50,701 bases of DNA, taken from assembly GCA_027622555.1 (NCBI GenBank), contig JAQBYJ010000033.1, positions 1 through 50,701 on the forward strand, in the 5' to 3' direction. Position 1 is the stretch's first letter, and every line of letters starts with the position of its first letter. Position numbers and translations under genes: made by a program. Positions 27,284-36,018 of the stretch are shown piece by piece. Origin of the DNA: Verrucomicrobiota bacterium. GTDB lineage: Bacteria > Verrucomicrobiota > Verrucomicrobiia > Opitutales > UBA2995. The notes under the pieces were generated by a model. The model saw nothing but the letters and a program-made list of their open reading frames with translations, did no database searches and was not told where the DNA came from.

Positions 27284-28234
27284 CTATTTCATGTATTTGT
27301 CCACAAAGGGTAGCACGGCAGCATAGGCCCTAGCAATTTCTTCAGGGTCGCCATCCTTTAGGCCGTGTTCGGCGTTCTGAATACTGATGAGCTTGTGATC
27401 TACGCTGTGTTGCCTGAATTGCTCGGCCATCATGACGGACTGCTCGTAAGGAACGTCGGTGTCGTTGGTGCCATGGATGAGTAGGGTAGGCGGATAGTTA
27501 CTGGTCACGTTCTTGACTGCCATGAATGGATAAAACTTCTCTGGTTCTGTGTGAGGATCCCATCCGGATACCAGTTTGGGCCATAGACCTTGTTGGCGTG
27601 AATATTGATAAAAGCGTCCTCCGTTTCCTTCACGATCCTCGGAGTTGGCAACTACCGGACCATGGGGAATATCTGCTACTTCTCCCCAGGAAATCTTCTC
27701 GCGGTTATGGCGGGCATGCGGACTCGGCGTACTGTACCAATCGCCAATCAAATCCCCGTAGCCGTAGAAGCTGACAAGCACGGTTGGTGGTGGATCGACG
27801 CGAAAACCGGATGTAAGTGTGAGGCATCCGCCAGCAGAACCTCCTGCCACAGCGATCTTGGAGGTATCTACATGGAAGAGTCGTGGTCCATCCTTGCGTA
27901 GCCATTTAAAAGCATCCTCCAGATCTTCAATGATGTGGGGCAGCTTGGTTTCCGGGGCCAGCCTGTAGTCAATTGACACAATGGCGTACCCGGCACCAAG
28001 AAAAGTTTCCAAAACGGGCTTGCTGACACTTTGTCGACCACCATTAATTATAGCACCACCGTGAATCCAAACGAGCACCGGTCGAATGACCTCGTCGTCC
28101 TCTCGATGCACATCGGCTTTGATTTCAAGGTCTCCTACCGTCTTGTAAGTGTAGGTTTCTGTTTTGATGTTTGCTACTACACTTCCAGCCATCGTAAGCA
28201 TGGTTAGAAATAGACTGAGTGTGGTGAATTTCAC
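27284..28234 (-). CDS. secreted alpha/beta hydrolase (BD-FAE / lipase-like)
   Basis: A 316-residue protein with a signal peptide (MKFTTLSLFLTMLTMAGSVVA). The oxyanion motif HGGAIINGGR, then IVSIDYRLAPETKLP, the nucleophile elbow AGGSAGG, an acid in HGTNDTDVP and the histidine in AEHGLKDG form a complete catalytic triad of the hormone-sensitive-lipase/BD-FAE type. It probably acts on esters in the periplasm, such as acetyl or feruloyl groups on polysaccharides. It sits among other secreted esterases on the same strand. Confidence 0.82.
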   Translation of the reverse strand: MKFTTLSLFLTMLTMAGSVVANIKTETYTYKTVGDLEIKADVHREDDEVIRPVLVWIHGGAIINGGRQSVSKPVLETFLGAGYAIVSIDYRLAPETKLPHIIEDLEDAFKWLRKDGPRLFHVDTSKIAVAGGSAGGCLTLTSGFRVDPPPTVLVSFYGYGDLIGDWYSTPSPHARHNREKISWGEVADIPHGPVVANSEDREGNGGRFYQYSRQQGLWPKLVSGWDPHTEPEKFYPFMAVKNVTSNYPPTLLIHGTNDTDVPYEQSVMMAEQFRQHSVDHKLISIQNAEHGLKDGDPEEIARAYAAVLPFVDKYMK

Positions 28235-28269
28235 GGTAATTTGTTGATGGAGTCTAGAGGTTCAGACAG

Positions 28270-28632
28270 TCACCGGCGGAAGCCGTACTCGAGTGTATAA
28301 TACTCGATCTCCAAATGAGAAAGGGGCTCTTTGAGTTTGGCCAGTTCCTCAGCCGGACCATGGATTTCCAGTTTGGTTAGTTCTGCAAACCCCAGCACTT
28401 CACCGAGAAGTTCACCCACATTGCCGAAGTGCGCCAGCACACCTTCGGCATCGGCATAACCTTCGCGGCAGTGCGCTTGGTTTCCTTTGAATGAAAATCC
28501 ATAATGAAGCACCTTCTCCTCAGTTTGAGTCATTTCCACGAACCGGTCGCAGTATCCTTTGAACCGTGGAAGGGTTTCGTCGCTAAGTTGAAAGTAGGGG
28601 ACGATAGTGCAACAAGTGTCTGTTGTGGCCAT
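28270..28632 (-). CDS. small ABM-like (dimeric alpha-beta barrel) protein
   Basis: A 120-residue cytoplasmic protein. The spacing IVPYFQLSDETLPRFKGYCDRFVEMTQTEEKVLHYGFSF and a later EGVLAHFGNVGELLGEVLGFAELTKLEIHGP match the antibiotic-biosynthesis-monooxygenase-like fold found in many putative quinol or small-molecule oxygenases. No catalytic residue can be assigned. It follows the broken esterase gene by 11 bases. Confidence 0.6.
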   Translation of the reverse strand: MATTDTCCTIVPYFQLSDETLPRFKGYCDRFVEMTQTEEKVLHYGFSFKGNQAHCREGYADAEGVLAHFGNVGELLGEVLGFAELTKLEIHGPAEELAKLKEPLSHLEIEYYTLEYGFRR

Positions 28633-28643
28633 AGGTATTGTTT

Positions 28644-29549
28644 CTATTTTTGGGTTAAACCGTTGTTAATGAAATTGTAGATGCGGTTGCCGGTGTTTTC
28701 TATTTCCCAGTCGATGCCGTGACCCGCGCCGGGCACCACTACCAGCTCGTGGGGGATCCCCAATTCTCTCAAGTGAATGGACCATTGAAGATTGCCCACG
28801 TAATTGTCGTCTTTGTTTCCAATCACTACCATGAGGTTCACGGGAGGGGCATTCCGACTTGCTGCTTAAACTCGGGCGATATTGAAGGCATTGTTTTCTC
28901 CATCAGGAATGGTGAGGTATTCGCTTTCTACCCCGTTGTTTTCGTCGATGACTTTTTCGTATTGGTGGCCCGATGCCATGGCTACTGCTGTACCGAATAG
29001 CTCGGGATGACTAAAAATATACCGGCTTGTACCGCGACCACCTTGGGAACTGCCCATGATCACTCGCCCGGATCGGTCGGCTATGGTCGGGTAGGTTTTG
29101 TCCAGGTGCTCGATTAGCTCCATGAACGCAGACACGCCTTTGTACTCATGAAATTCGTAGTGGCTGAGTTTGCCTCCGTTCACACCGATCATAAATGCTG
29201 CCGGATAGTCCTCCGATTTAAGGAAGCCCATCATATTGTTGAAGCCACCTTTTGACTTTACTTCACTTCCTGGCCGACCTCCGTGTAAAAAGTAAATGAC
29301 CGGGTAGCGCTTGCCTCTGTTCTCCGGCGCATCATAGCCGCGAGGAAGGCGCATATAAAATCCCACATCCGCATGGTTCGCCTTCGAATGAAAAGTCATG
29401 TGGATCAGCGTAGGATGCATTTGCTCCGGCGCTTCGTTGATCCACTGAAAGGATTCGAACCCTTTCCACCAACTGGGTTCTTCTTGTGCGAAAAGGTTCA
29501 GCGTTGAAAAGAGGCTGAGGAAAATTTGGGCAACGTATTTGGATTTCAT
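28644..29549 (-). pseudogene. esterase gene interrupted by one in-frame stop codon
   Basis: Start taken at MKSKYVAQIFLSLFSTLNLFA, a signal peptide. The first 227 codons encode an esterase-D-like domain with YFLHGGRPGSEVKSKGG and nucleophile motif MGSSQGGRG, ending ...NAFNIARV. A TAA at 28866-28868 follows, and the same frame then continues AASRNAPPVNLMVVIGNKDDNY to GAGHGIDWE and a stop at 28644. The acid (NKDD) and histidine (GAGHG) of the triad lie after the stop, so the shortened product would be inactive. One substitution would restore a 301-residue enzyme; stop-codon readthrough or a sequence error remain possible. Confidence 0.8.
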
Positions 29550-29565
29550 ATGGGATAGAGTGAGG

Positions 29566-29760
29566 CTAAGCAAACAGCGCTATCAGGGTGCAAACGATGA
29601 CAACCAGGATGATAAATAGAAAATGTATGCGCATCAGTCCCGACTTGCGGTGGGCTTCCAGGTCTTTCACCTGACCGCCGAAACCTGTCCAGGCATAGCG
29701 TAACCAGAAAAGCGCACCGAGGGCCATGAAGGCGCAGAAGATTTTTACTCCAATAGGCAT
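29566..29760 (-). CDS. small two-helix membrane protein
   Basis: A 64-residue protein with two hydrophobic segments, IFCAFMALGALFWLRYAW and FLFIILVVIVCTLIALFA, joined by a short charged loop (KDLEAHRKSGLMRIH). Its clear helical-hairpin pattern supports it as real. It ends 16 bases before the start of the broken esterase and may be its operon partner. No function can be assigned. Confidence 0.6.
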   Translation of the reverse strand: MPIGVKIFCAFMALGALFWLRYAWTGFGGQVKDLEAHRKSGLMRIHFLFIILVVIVCTLIALFA

Positions 29761-29807
29761 TAAGGGAAGGCTGAAGGTTGGAGGAAGTTTTGTGAAGGTT
29801 TAATTCA

Positions 29808-29916
29808 GGCTGCTAAACGGATGAGTGCAATGGAGGGTATATTTTTTCTTGGATGTAATTCGAAGGAGAGGAGAGATGCTTCCGGATTGTGGATTGCACC
29901 CATCCGTTTAGCAGCC
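29808..29916. repeat. 109-bp element bounded by 24-base inverted repeats
   Basis: The left arm at 29808-29831 starts GGCTGCTAAACGGATG and the right arm at 29893-29916 ends CATCCGTTTAGCAGCC. The arms match at 23 of 24 positions and enclose 61 bases. I see no target-site duplication in the flanks. It could be a miniature inverted-repeat element, or encode a long hairpin in RNA. Confidence 0.7.
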
Positions 29917-29970
29917 CGAAGTATGAACAGGTCGAAAGTCGTAGGTGCTCTGTTCGTGGAGTGTATTAAC

Positions 29971-30045
29971 TGTAGGAGAGGAGCTTGCTCCCGAATCGCC
30001 TTGTCCAAGAAATATCAAATCTGGAGCAAGCTCCCTTCCTACATT
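29971..30045. repeat. facing pair of REP-like palindromes
   Basis: TGTAGGAGAGGAGCTTGCTC at 29971-29990 and GGAGCAAGCTCCCTTCCTAC at about 30023-30042 are inverted copies sharing the GTAGGAG head of the palindromes near 9928-10173. The inner arms (GAGCTTGCTC / GAGCAAGCTC) are palindromic, and the pair can fold as one long stem. Confidence 0.7.
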
Positions 30046-30251
30046 TAGATTTCTCAATTGTAGCCAAGGTCGTAAGACTATGGAAGCATAGAAGGCAGGA
30101 ATGAGAAATTCAATGGTGTCATCCGCCTTCGGAGACTACGGCGAGACATGCTCACCATTGCTACATTCCTTAGAAGTCCGTTTTCCTTTAAATGGAAAGT
30201 TGTGTATAAGGCTCTGGCTTTACGCCCCCATTTATTGAGAGATTTTTGAGT

Positions 30252-30277
30252 GATCGCGGGATTAACCCGCTCCGGCA
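30252..30277 (-). repeat. single divergent REP-like palindrome
   Basis: GATCGCGGGATTAACCCGCTCCGGCAA is the reverse-orientation form of the same family, with arms GCGGG/CCCGC, but its usual CTCCTACA end reads CTCCGGCA. It lies ~45 bases before the start of the SMP-30 gene. Confidence 0.5.
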
Positions 30278-30322
30278 ATTTCTCTATTGAGGCGCCTCGA
30301 TTCTTCGCCCAATGATTTTAGT

Positions 30323-31330
30323 ATGAAGAAACTTTTACCCCTGTTGGTTGCCCTTTGTTCAATTTCAGCACTGTCCGCTCAGGATACGCTGAATTTTTCC
30401 ACTATTGGCGAGGTGAAGCGAATGGATCCGCGGTTTGATAAGTTGGTGCCAAAAGGGGCAAAGATTGAAGTGCTCAGTTCTGGTTTCTTTTGGTCTGAAG
30501 GTCCTGCCTGGGATAGGGAAAACGACCGTCTTCTGTTTTCAGATGTACATCGAAACCGTATTATTCAATGGAAAGAGGGAGTGGGTCAGAGTATATTTAT
30601 GGAGCCTTCTGGCTACACGGGAGTCGTGCCTCATCCTGGTGGCAAGGGTAGTAATGGGCTCACTTACGATAACGATGGAAATCTACTGATCTGTGAGCAT
30701 GGCGACAGGCGTATTTCCATGCTAACCAAGGGCGGGGGAAAGCGGACGGTAGTTGATAATTATCAGGGTAAACGATTGAATAGTCCCAACGACTTGTGTG
30801 TAGCCTCGAATGGGGATATCTACTTTACAGATCCTGCTTACGGGTTGCCCAAAGGGTGGGATGATCCGATGAAGGAATTGGACTTTAGCGGCGTTTATCT
30901 GCTTCGAAAATCCGGTGAGCTGGTGCTCTTGGTGAGTAATTTGCGGGCGCCTAATGGCGTTTGTCTTTCTCCGGATGAGAAGACCCTGTACATTGGCAAT
31001 GCCAATATTGAATGGATGGGTTACATGGCGTACCCGGTCCGGGAAGACGGAACCGTTGGAACCGGAAGGAAATTATACGATGCTACTGCGGATGGCAAAA
31101 AACAGAAGGGCGGTCCCGATGGCATGCGTGTCGACACGCATGGAAATTTATGGGCAACCGGTCCAGGTGGTGTCTATGTTTTTTCACCCGAAGGCGATGT
31201 TCTGGGTAAGATCGAAACCGGAGAAAGAATTGGCAATTGCACCTTTGGTGAAGATGGCAGCGTGTTGTATATGACCAGCGATATGTATCTGTGCCGTATT
31301 CAGACTTCTGTGGCAGGATCCGGGTTCTAG
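30323..31330 (+). CDS. secreted SMP-30/gluconolactonase/LRE-family beta-propeller
   Basis: About 335 residues from MKKLLPLLVALCSISALSA, a clean signal peptide; an upstream ATG at 30287 is in the repeat region and unlikely. Six-blade propeller landmarks are FFWSEGPAWDRENDRLLFSDV, NGLTYDNDGNLLICEHGDRRI, LNSPNDLCVASNGDIYFTDPAYG and GPDGMRVDTHGNLWATGPGGV, giving the divalent-metal Glu/Asn/Asp ligands of sugar lactonases. The likely reaction is hydrolysis of a sugar lactone in the periplasm. It ends before a strong shared terminator. Confidence 0.85.
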   Translation: MKKLLPLLVALCSISALSAQDTLNFSTIGEVKRMDPRFDKLVPKGAKIEVLSSGFFWSEGPAWDRENDRLLFSDVHRNRIIQWKEGVGQSIFMEPSGYTGVVPHPGGKGSNGLTYDNDGNLLICEHGDRRISMLTKGGGKRTVVDNYQGKRLNSPNDLCVASNGDIYFTDPAYGLPKGWDDPMKELDFSGVYLLRKSGELVLLVSNLRAPNGVCLSPDEKTLYIGNANIEWMGYMAYPVREDGTVGTGRKLYDATADGKKQKGGPDGMRVDTHGNLWATGPGGVYVFSPEGDVLGKIETGERIGNCTFGEDGSVLYMTSDMYLCRIQTSVAGSGF

Positions 31331-31350
31331 TTTTCACTTCAAATTAATAA

Positions 31351-31379
31351 AAAAGCCTCCCCGGAATGGGGAGGCTTTT
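31351..31379. terminator. bidirectional rho-independent terminator
   Basis: AAAAGCCTCCCC, loop GGAAT, GGGGAGGCTTTT: a perfect 12-base-pair stem with A- and T-runs on both sides. It lies between the converging SMP-30 and Gfo/Idh/MocA genes and should terminate both. Confidence 0.92.
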
Positions 31380-31399
31380 TCGTGAAAAATATTGAACTT

Positions 31400-32842
31400 T
31401 TAAACAACCGCAGGAACAGAAAATTTGCTCCGGTAATTGTCTTTGATCATTGAGTTGGCCGCTTTGGCCAAGTCGTTGTTTCCTTTGAACATTTCTTTGT
31501 TGGCATCGAAACGAAGTTTGCGACCCATGGTCCATTTTTCGGAATTGAAATTCACTTTCCAGTCACCGAGGTGTTTGTTAAACCGCTCGTAGGTTTCCTG
31601 CAATGTGTCGTCCTTACTTGCGAAGGTTTCGACGCGTTTTGCTGCTACTTCCTCGCCTGCACGGTAAGAAATGTTGCACATGTGAGGTAGAACACTCGAT
31701 CTGTAACCTGTTTCAATGGGGCAACGTAGTGAATCCTGTTTCCGAGAATTTACGGCCCGAATGAAATTTGGATAGTGGTCGAACCCAGCATCACCTTTCC
31801 ATGTTTTGACCTTTTTGTTATCCGCGTCGTAGATGGATCCTCCACCTCGTCCTCCGCGGAATTCTCCACCTTCACAAGTGACAATGATCCCGATTCGGTG
31901 ACCTTTGTAACTAGTGGCCGCCGGAGTCTCCGGGTTGATGTAAAGATCGCGCACTTCGAAGAGCACTGGAACATCATCAAACTTAAGAGAAGCGATTTGC
32001 ATGTTTGGCGTTTGGCCAGCATCCTGCCAACCCCAACGTCCGCCGAAGCTGGTAACTTCACTTGGATGATCGGGATCACCGAGTACCCAACGAATCAAAT
32101 CGAATTCATGGGGTCCCTGGTTGCCGATGTCACCGTTTCCGGTGTTCCAGCTCCAGTGCCAGTCATAATGCAGATTGTCGCGGTAAATAGGTTCGTCCTT
32201 GGCTGGGCCAAGCCATAGATCGTAGTCAACATTCTTGCCAGGAACCAGCGGGGTGCTGCGTTTGCCAATTCCCGTCCGGTTTTTGTAGCATAGGCCTCGG
32301 ACTAATTGGATTTTCCCAAAATTACCGGCCATGATTTCCGGAAATGCTTCCACCAGACCGTCGTCAGAGCGGTTTTGTAGTCCGGATTGGACAATGCGAC
32401 CGTATTTCTTTTGTGCCTCAATGATGCGTCGACCTTCCCAGATATTGTGACAAACCGGTTTTTCGCAATAGACATCTTTTCCAGCCTGGCAGCCTTGGAT
32501 GGCCATGAGTGAGTGCCAATGGTTGGGAGTGGTGATAGTGATGGCATCGATATTTGGATCGTCCAGCACTTTGCGGTAGTCCTGCACTTGCTGGACCTTC
32601 ACGCCATGTTTTTCTTCGATTTCAGCTGCGCGCTTGGCCATCACTTCGGTATCAACGTCGCAGATGGTTACCAGGCGGGCGCCATCGGTGCGGAATACGT
32701 CTTCGATGCCGGATTTTCCTTTTCCGTTAAGTCCGATTACGGCGACACGAATATCTTCACTGGCTGCATAAGCTCTTGAGGAACCAATGTAGAATGCGCT
32801 CGCTGCGAGTGCGGATGTTTTGATGAAGGTTCTTCTTTTCAT
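31400..32842 (-). CDS. exported Gfo/Idh/MocA-family oxidoreductase
   Basis: A 480-residue protein with a Tat-like signal (KRRTFIKTSALAASAFYIGSSRAYA). The Rossmann domain has VIGLNGKGKSGI and ITITTPNHWHSLMAIQ, followed by KDVYCEKPVCHN, the catalytic-lysine motif of the family, and LHYDWHWSWNTGNGDIGNQGPHEFDLIRW in the second domain. Export of such NAD(P)-type enzymes is common in Verrucomicrobiota and Planctomycetota; the cofactor would be loaded before Tat export. It probably acts on a sugar or sugar derivative. It is a single gene. Confidence 0.88.
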   Translation of the reverse strand: MKRRTFIKTSALAASAFYIGSSRAYAASEDIRVAVIGLNGKGKSGIEDVFRTDGARLVTICDVDTEVMAKRAAEIEEKHGVKVQQVQDYRKVLDDPNIDAITITTPNHWHSLMAIQGCQAGKDVYCEKPVCHNIWEGRRIIEAQKKYGRIVQSGLQNRSDDGLVEAFPEIMAGNFGKIQLVRGLCYKNRTGIGKRSTPLVPGKNVDYDLWLGPAKDEPIYRDNLHYDWHWSWNTGNGDIGNQGPHEFDLIRWVLGDPDHPSEVTSFGGRWGWQDAGQTPNMQIASLKFDDVPVLFEVRDLYINPETPAATSYKGHRIGIIVTCEGGEFRGGRGGGSIYDADNKKVKTWKGDAGFDHYPNFIRAVNSRKQDSLRCPIETGYRSSVLPHMCNISYRAGEEVAAKRVETFASKDDTLQETYERFNKHLGDWKVNFNSEKWTMGRKLRFDANKEMFKGNNDLAKAANSMIKDNYRSKFSVPAVV

Positions 32843-33171
32843 TGGGTAATTGATATAGGGTTAAACTAATTGTGGAACCGCGAATGCTTTGCGGAGGTTG
32901 TTTTAATTGTTAATAGTTCTTTGTTACAAGGAGTATAGTAATTGAGAAAAACTTAGAACAGCACTCTGATGTAAGTTTTGCAAAATATAAAGCCAATTTC
33001 AAACACGAGTAAGATTATTTCCCAAATATGTCTTAAATAGGGTGAACATTTCGGGTTAGGCTTGATGATGATTATTTTGTGTGAACTGTTGTTTTCTTCG
33101 TTGATGACCACATTCGCACCTTAATATTTTCCGGTTTTTAGTTTATCGGCATCCTATTCAAGCAATTCCTC
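32843..33171. other. promoter region between divergent oxidoreductase and phosphatase genes
   Basis: About 330 AT-rich bases without a gene. It must hold promoters for both divergent genes, but I see no box pair, palindrome or repeat worth naming. Confidence 0.4.
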
Positions 33172-34959
33172 ATGGATACTCACAACTTGCTGCTCAGCGA
33201 GCTAAAAGCTATTGGTTTGGCCACACTTAATGTTGATTTAGAGGAAGAAGTGGGTCCGGTAAGCTTGACTGCAGCGCAGCTCAAGAGCGCGTTGAAAGCT
33301 GCTTATGAAGCCGGAGCAAATAACGATAATCCAAAATCGATGATGCAGGATCAACAGTTTGATTCCTCTCAATTGTTCTGGCGATTGATGGAGTCGCTTC
33401 CGGATCACGTCTATTTTAAGGATCTGCAGAGCCGCTTCGTTTGTATTAATCGAGCTTTGGCCGAGTTCTTCGGGTTAGATAGTCCTGAAGATGCGGTGGG
33501 CATGTCCGATTTTGACATGTTTCAAGAACGCTTTGCTCAGGTAAAATTTGATGGTGAGCAGGAAATTATCCATTCTGGGGAAGGTTGGAATTTTCGCGAG
33601 GAGCGGGATCTTCAAAGTGACGGAAGTGAAAAGTGGGTTATTACAACCAAGCTTCCGCTTAAGGATGTATCTGGAACCATCATCGGGACTTTCGGGCTTT
33701 CCCGGGACATCACTGAAAGTAAATACGTCGAACTTGAACTGGATCGGCAACGCCTGCTACTGCAGACGATTGTGCAGATTCTGCCCTGTCGGGTTTTTGT
33801 CCGCGATCGAGATCAACGTTTCCTGATGGTGAATGAAGAATATCGGAAAGGACTGGGCATTCAGGAAAATGAAGCGCTTATAGGAAAGACCGTCACCGAA
33901 CTGCGACCTGGCCCAAAAGCTGAGGCGCTTGAGGCTTCTGACAGAAAGATCGTTGAGACCGGGTCGCCGATTTACAATCAGATCGATTATGATCAGAGCC
34001 TTATGGCCGATAAACGATGGATACTTAGTTCTAAAGTTCCCTTGTTAAGCGCTGATGGTGAGGTTGAAGGAATTGTTGGAATGACTTTGGATATTTCCGA
34101 GCAAAAAGAAGCTGAAGAAAAAGCCCGTCAGGCGAATGCTCGACTTCAAGAGCAAAACAAGCAGTTTGAATCAGAGCTCCTCGTTGCCCGCCAATTGCAA
34201 GAAGCACTTATGTCGACCGGGTTTGATGATGAAGGAATGTTTCTGGCTTCAGGTGACAAATGGTCCATGGAGGCCAGTTATATTTATTCACCCAGTCATC
34301 ACCTGGCGGGAGATTTCTTTTACATAATCCCAATCGCTGACGATAAAATTGGTATACTTGTGTGTGATGTGTTGGGCCATGGGGTGAGGGCTTCTCTTGT
34401 TACAATGCTTATTCGAGGATTACTGTTGGAAATCCCAACCTCCTTGTCGAATCCAGCCCGTGTGCTAAGTCACTTAAATAAAAAAATTATTCCCTTGGCC
34501 GAAAGCAAAGACTTCCCGCGCTTTGTTACGGCGGTTTACACGGTGTTCAATCTGAAAAAGGGGGTAATTTCCATTGCCAATGCCGGTCATCCGGAGCCTC
34601 TATGGTATGTTCGGGATGAGAATGGTAACCATTTTGAAGGGTGCCCTGTTCGCGAAATGGGACCGGCTCTGGGAATGTTTGCTGATGAGAAGTATATGAG
34701 TACGCGGCATAAACTGGATCAGATGACTGAGCTTCTTTTTTACACGGACGGACTCACAGAGCAGAAGCAGTGTGATGGTGAGGATTGGGGAGTTGAGAAT
34801 CTTGTGAAAACGGTTGAGCGGGTTAAGGACCTTCCGCTGAATGAACAATTAAAGCAAGTGACCGAAGAAGTGCACTCGGTTTGCGAATCAGAACATTTCG
34901 ATGATGATGTGTGTTTGGTGGCTGTGAGGATAGAACCAGCTCAACAAAATAGATCCTGA
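33172..34959 (+). CDS. PAS-PAS-PP2C (SpoIIE-type) signalling phosphatase
   Basis: A 595-residue cytoplasmic protein. After ~60 variable residues it has PAS domain 1 (about 70-190; SLPDHVYFKDLQSRFVCIN, ending FGLSRDITESK), PAS domain 2 (about 200-310; VFVRDRDQRFLMVNEEY, ending GMTLDISEQKEAEE), a coiled-coil linker and a PP2C/SpoIIE phosphatase (about 360-590). Metal-site motifs are AGDFFY, CDVLGHGVRASLV and FDDDVCLVAV. Such proteins dephosphorylate anti-sigma-factor antagonists in partner-switching. No kinase or STAS antagonist lies nearby, so its partner is elsewhere. No membrane segment was seen. Confidence 0.88.
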   Translation: MDTHNLLLSELKAIGLATLNVDLEEEVGPVSLTAAQLKSALKAAYEAGANNDNPKSMMQDQQFDSSQLFWRLMESLPDHVYFKDLQSRFVCINRALAEFFGLDSPEDAVGMSDFDMFQERFAQVKFDGEQEIIHSGEGWNFREERDLQSDGSEKWVITTKLPLKDVSGTIIGTFGLSRDITESKYVELELDRQRLLLQTIVQILPCRVFVRDRDQRFLMVNEEYRKGLGIQENEALIGKTVTELRPGPKAEALEASDRKIVETGSPIYNQIDYDQSLMADKRWILSSKVPLLSADGEVEGIVGMTLDISEQKEAEEKARQANARLQEQNKQFESELLVARQLQEALMSTGFDDEGMFLASGDKWSMEASYIYSPSHHLAGDFFYIIPIADDKIGILVCDVLGHGVRASLVTMLIRGLLLEIPTSLSNPARVLSHLNKKIIPLAESKDFPRFVTAVYTVFNLKKGVISIANAGHPEPLWYVRDENGNHFEGCPVREMGPALGMFADEKYMSTRHKLDQMTELLFYTDGLTEQKQCDGEDWGVENLVKTVERVKDLPLNEQLKQVTEEVHSVCESEHFDDDVCLVAVRIEPAQQNRS

Positions 34960-34960
34960 C

Positions 34961-35878
34961 CTAACGATTAACGTCAGAAAGGTTGCCCAGGGTGCAGATG
35001 GCTGAGGTGTAATCGCCCAGGTAATCAAAATCCTTAAAAGTCCAAACTACTTTTTTGTCGCGCGTTACCTCGAGGAGTTGTGGGTAATCTTCCGTGCCGT
35101 AGGTATTTCCAATGATGAAGTTTCCTTTGGGTAGCTCCTCCAATTGCTTAGTCATCGCGAAAACCATGTTGGGGAGATCGCCCGGCATAATGGACCATAC
35201 AATTTCTCCTGCCGGGTTCACCTCGATCACAGAATGTTGATCCCCTGTAGCGATGAGGGTATTTCCGTTCCTTAAGCGAATGGCATTATTGATCTTGTTT
35301 CCCCACGCCTCGGGGCCGTGGCCACCGCGTGGCGGTTTCCCCTGCATGGATAACTCGTAGGTCCAAATGACCTTTCCTTTCGGAGTATACTCCCGGACCT
35401 TGCCGTCGCCTTCATGTGCGACTAAATAGTTTCCGTTGTCCAGTTTGTGAACCCGCCGCGTGTCGCGATGAAAATCGGGTTTATCGAGTTTGAGTTTTAT
35501 CTCCTGTTTAATGCGTCCTTGTTTATCGACTTCTATGATACGGCCAGAGCCACACTCTGCGATCATGGTCAAACCATTGGATAAACGGAGAGCGGCGTGC
35601 ACTTCTATCTCCTTCCCCTCATTGCCATTCATTTTGGCTGTGTCATAGGACCACACGATGTTTCCGCTTTGGTTCAATTCGATGATGTTTGTCCAGGAGT
35701 CTTGTGTCAGGATGTTCCCGTCCGGGATTCCTTTGTAGGTCCATTCAACGTTTCCGTGTGGGTCGAAGCTGGCAAGCGTCCCACGTTGAACTCCAATCAC
35801 GCGATGACGGGGTGAGGAGACTTCCGCCGCATTCGCTGCTTGAATAAGCAGAATAGCAAAGAGAACGATATATTTCAT
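34961..35878 (-). CDS. secreted PQQ-like / aryl-sulfotransferase-like beta-propeller protein
   Basis: A 305-residue protein with a signal peptide (MKYIVLFAILLIQAANA). Repeated units of the type G-x-V-x-W-x-Y (GNVEWTYKG, GNIVWSYD, GKVIWTYEL, GEIVWSI, KKVVWTFKD) alternate with LDNGNYLVAHEGDG-like strands, forming a propeller with histidines in EIEVHAALRL and RDTRRVHKLDNG. It resembles small propellers related to arylsulfotransferases, though catalytic residues are not certain. It converges on the phosphatase gene with a one-base gap. Confidence 0.65.
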   Translation of the reverse strand: MKYIVLFAILLIQAANAAEVSSPRHRVIGVQRGTLASFDPHGNVEWTYKGIPDGNILTQDSWTNIIELNQSGNIVWSYDTAKMNGNEGKEIEVHAALRLSNGLTMIAECGSGRIIEVDKQGRIKQEIKLKLDKPDFHRDTRRVHKLDNGNYLVAHEGDGKVREYTPKGKVIWTYELSMQGKPPRGGHGPEAWGNKINNAIRLRNGNTLIATGDQHSVIEVNPAGEIVWSIMPGDLPNMVFAMTKQLEELPKGNFIIGNTYGTEDYPQLLEVTRDKKVVWTFKDFDYLGDYTSAICTLGNLSDVNR

Positions 35879-36018
35879 TTGGGGAAATGTAGGGGCGGAT
35901 AAATGGTCACCTTGGGTTAAATTATTAAATAAATCGAGTCCCGTATCTCATTACTCGTCAAACCGAAATCACTGACTTGCCTTTTTACCTGGTCCATCAA
36001 ACCTTGTGCTTTAAAATT

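Larger units (their letters stand above)
29761..30322. other. repeat-rich intergenic region between divergent genes
   Basis: About 560 bases between the small membrane protein and the SMP-30 lactonase. It holds a 24-base-arm inverted repeat, a facing pair of REP-like palindromes and a single divergent REP-like palindrome, each listed separately. No coding frame with protein-like character was found. Confidence 0.6.
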
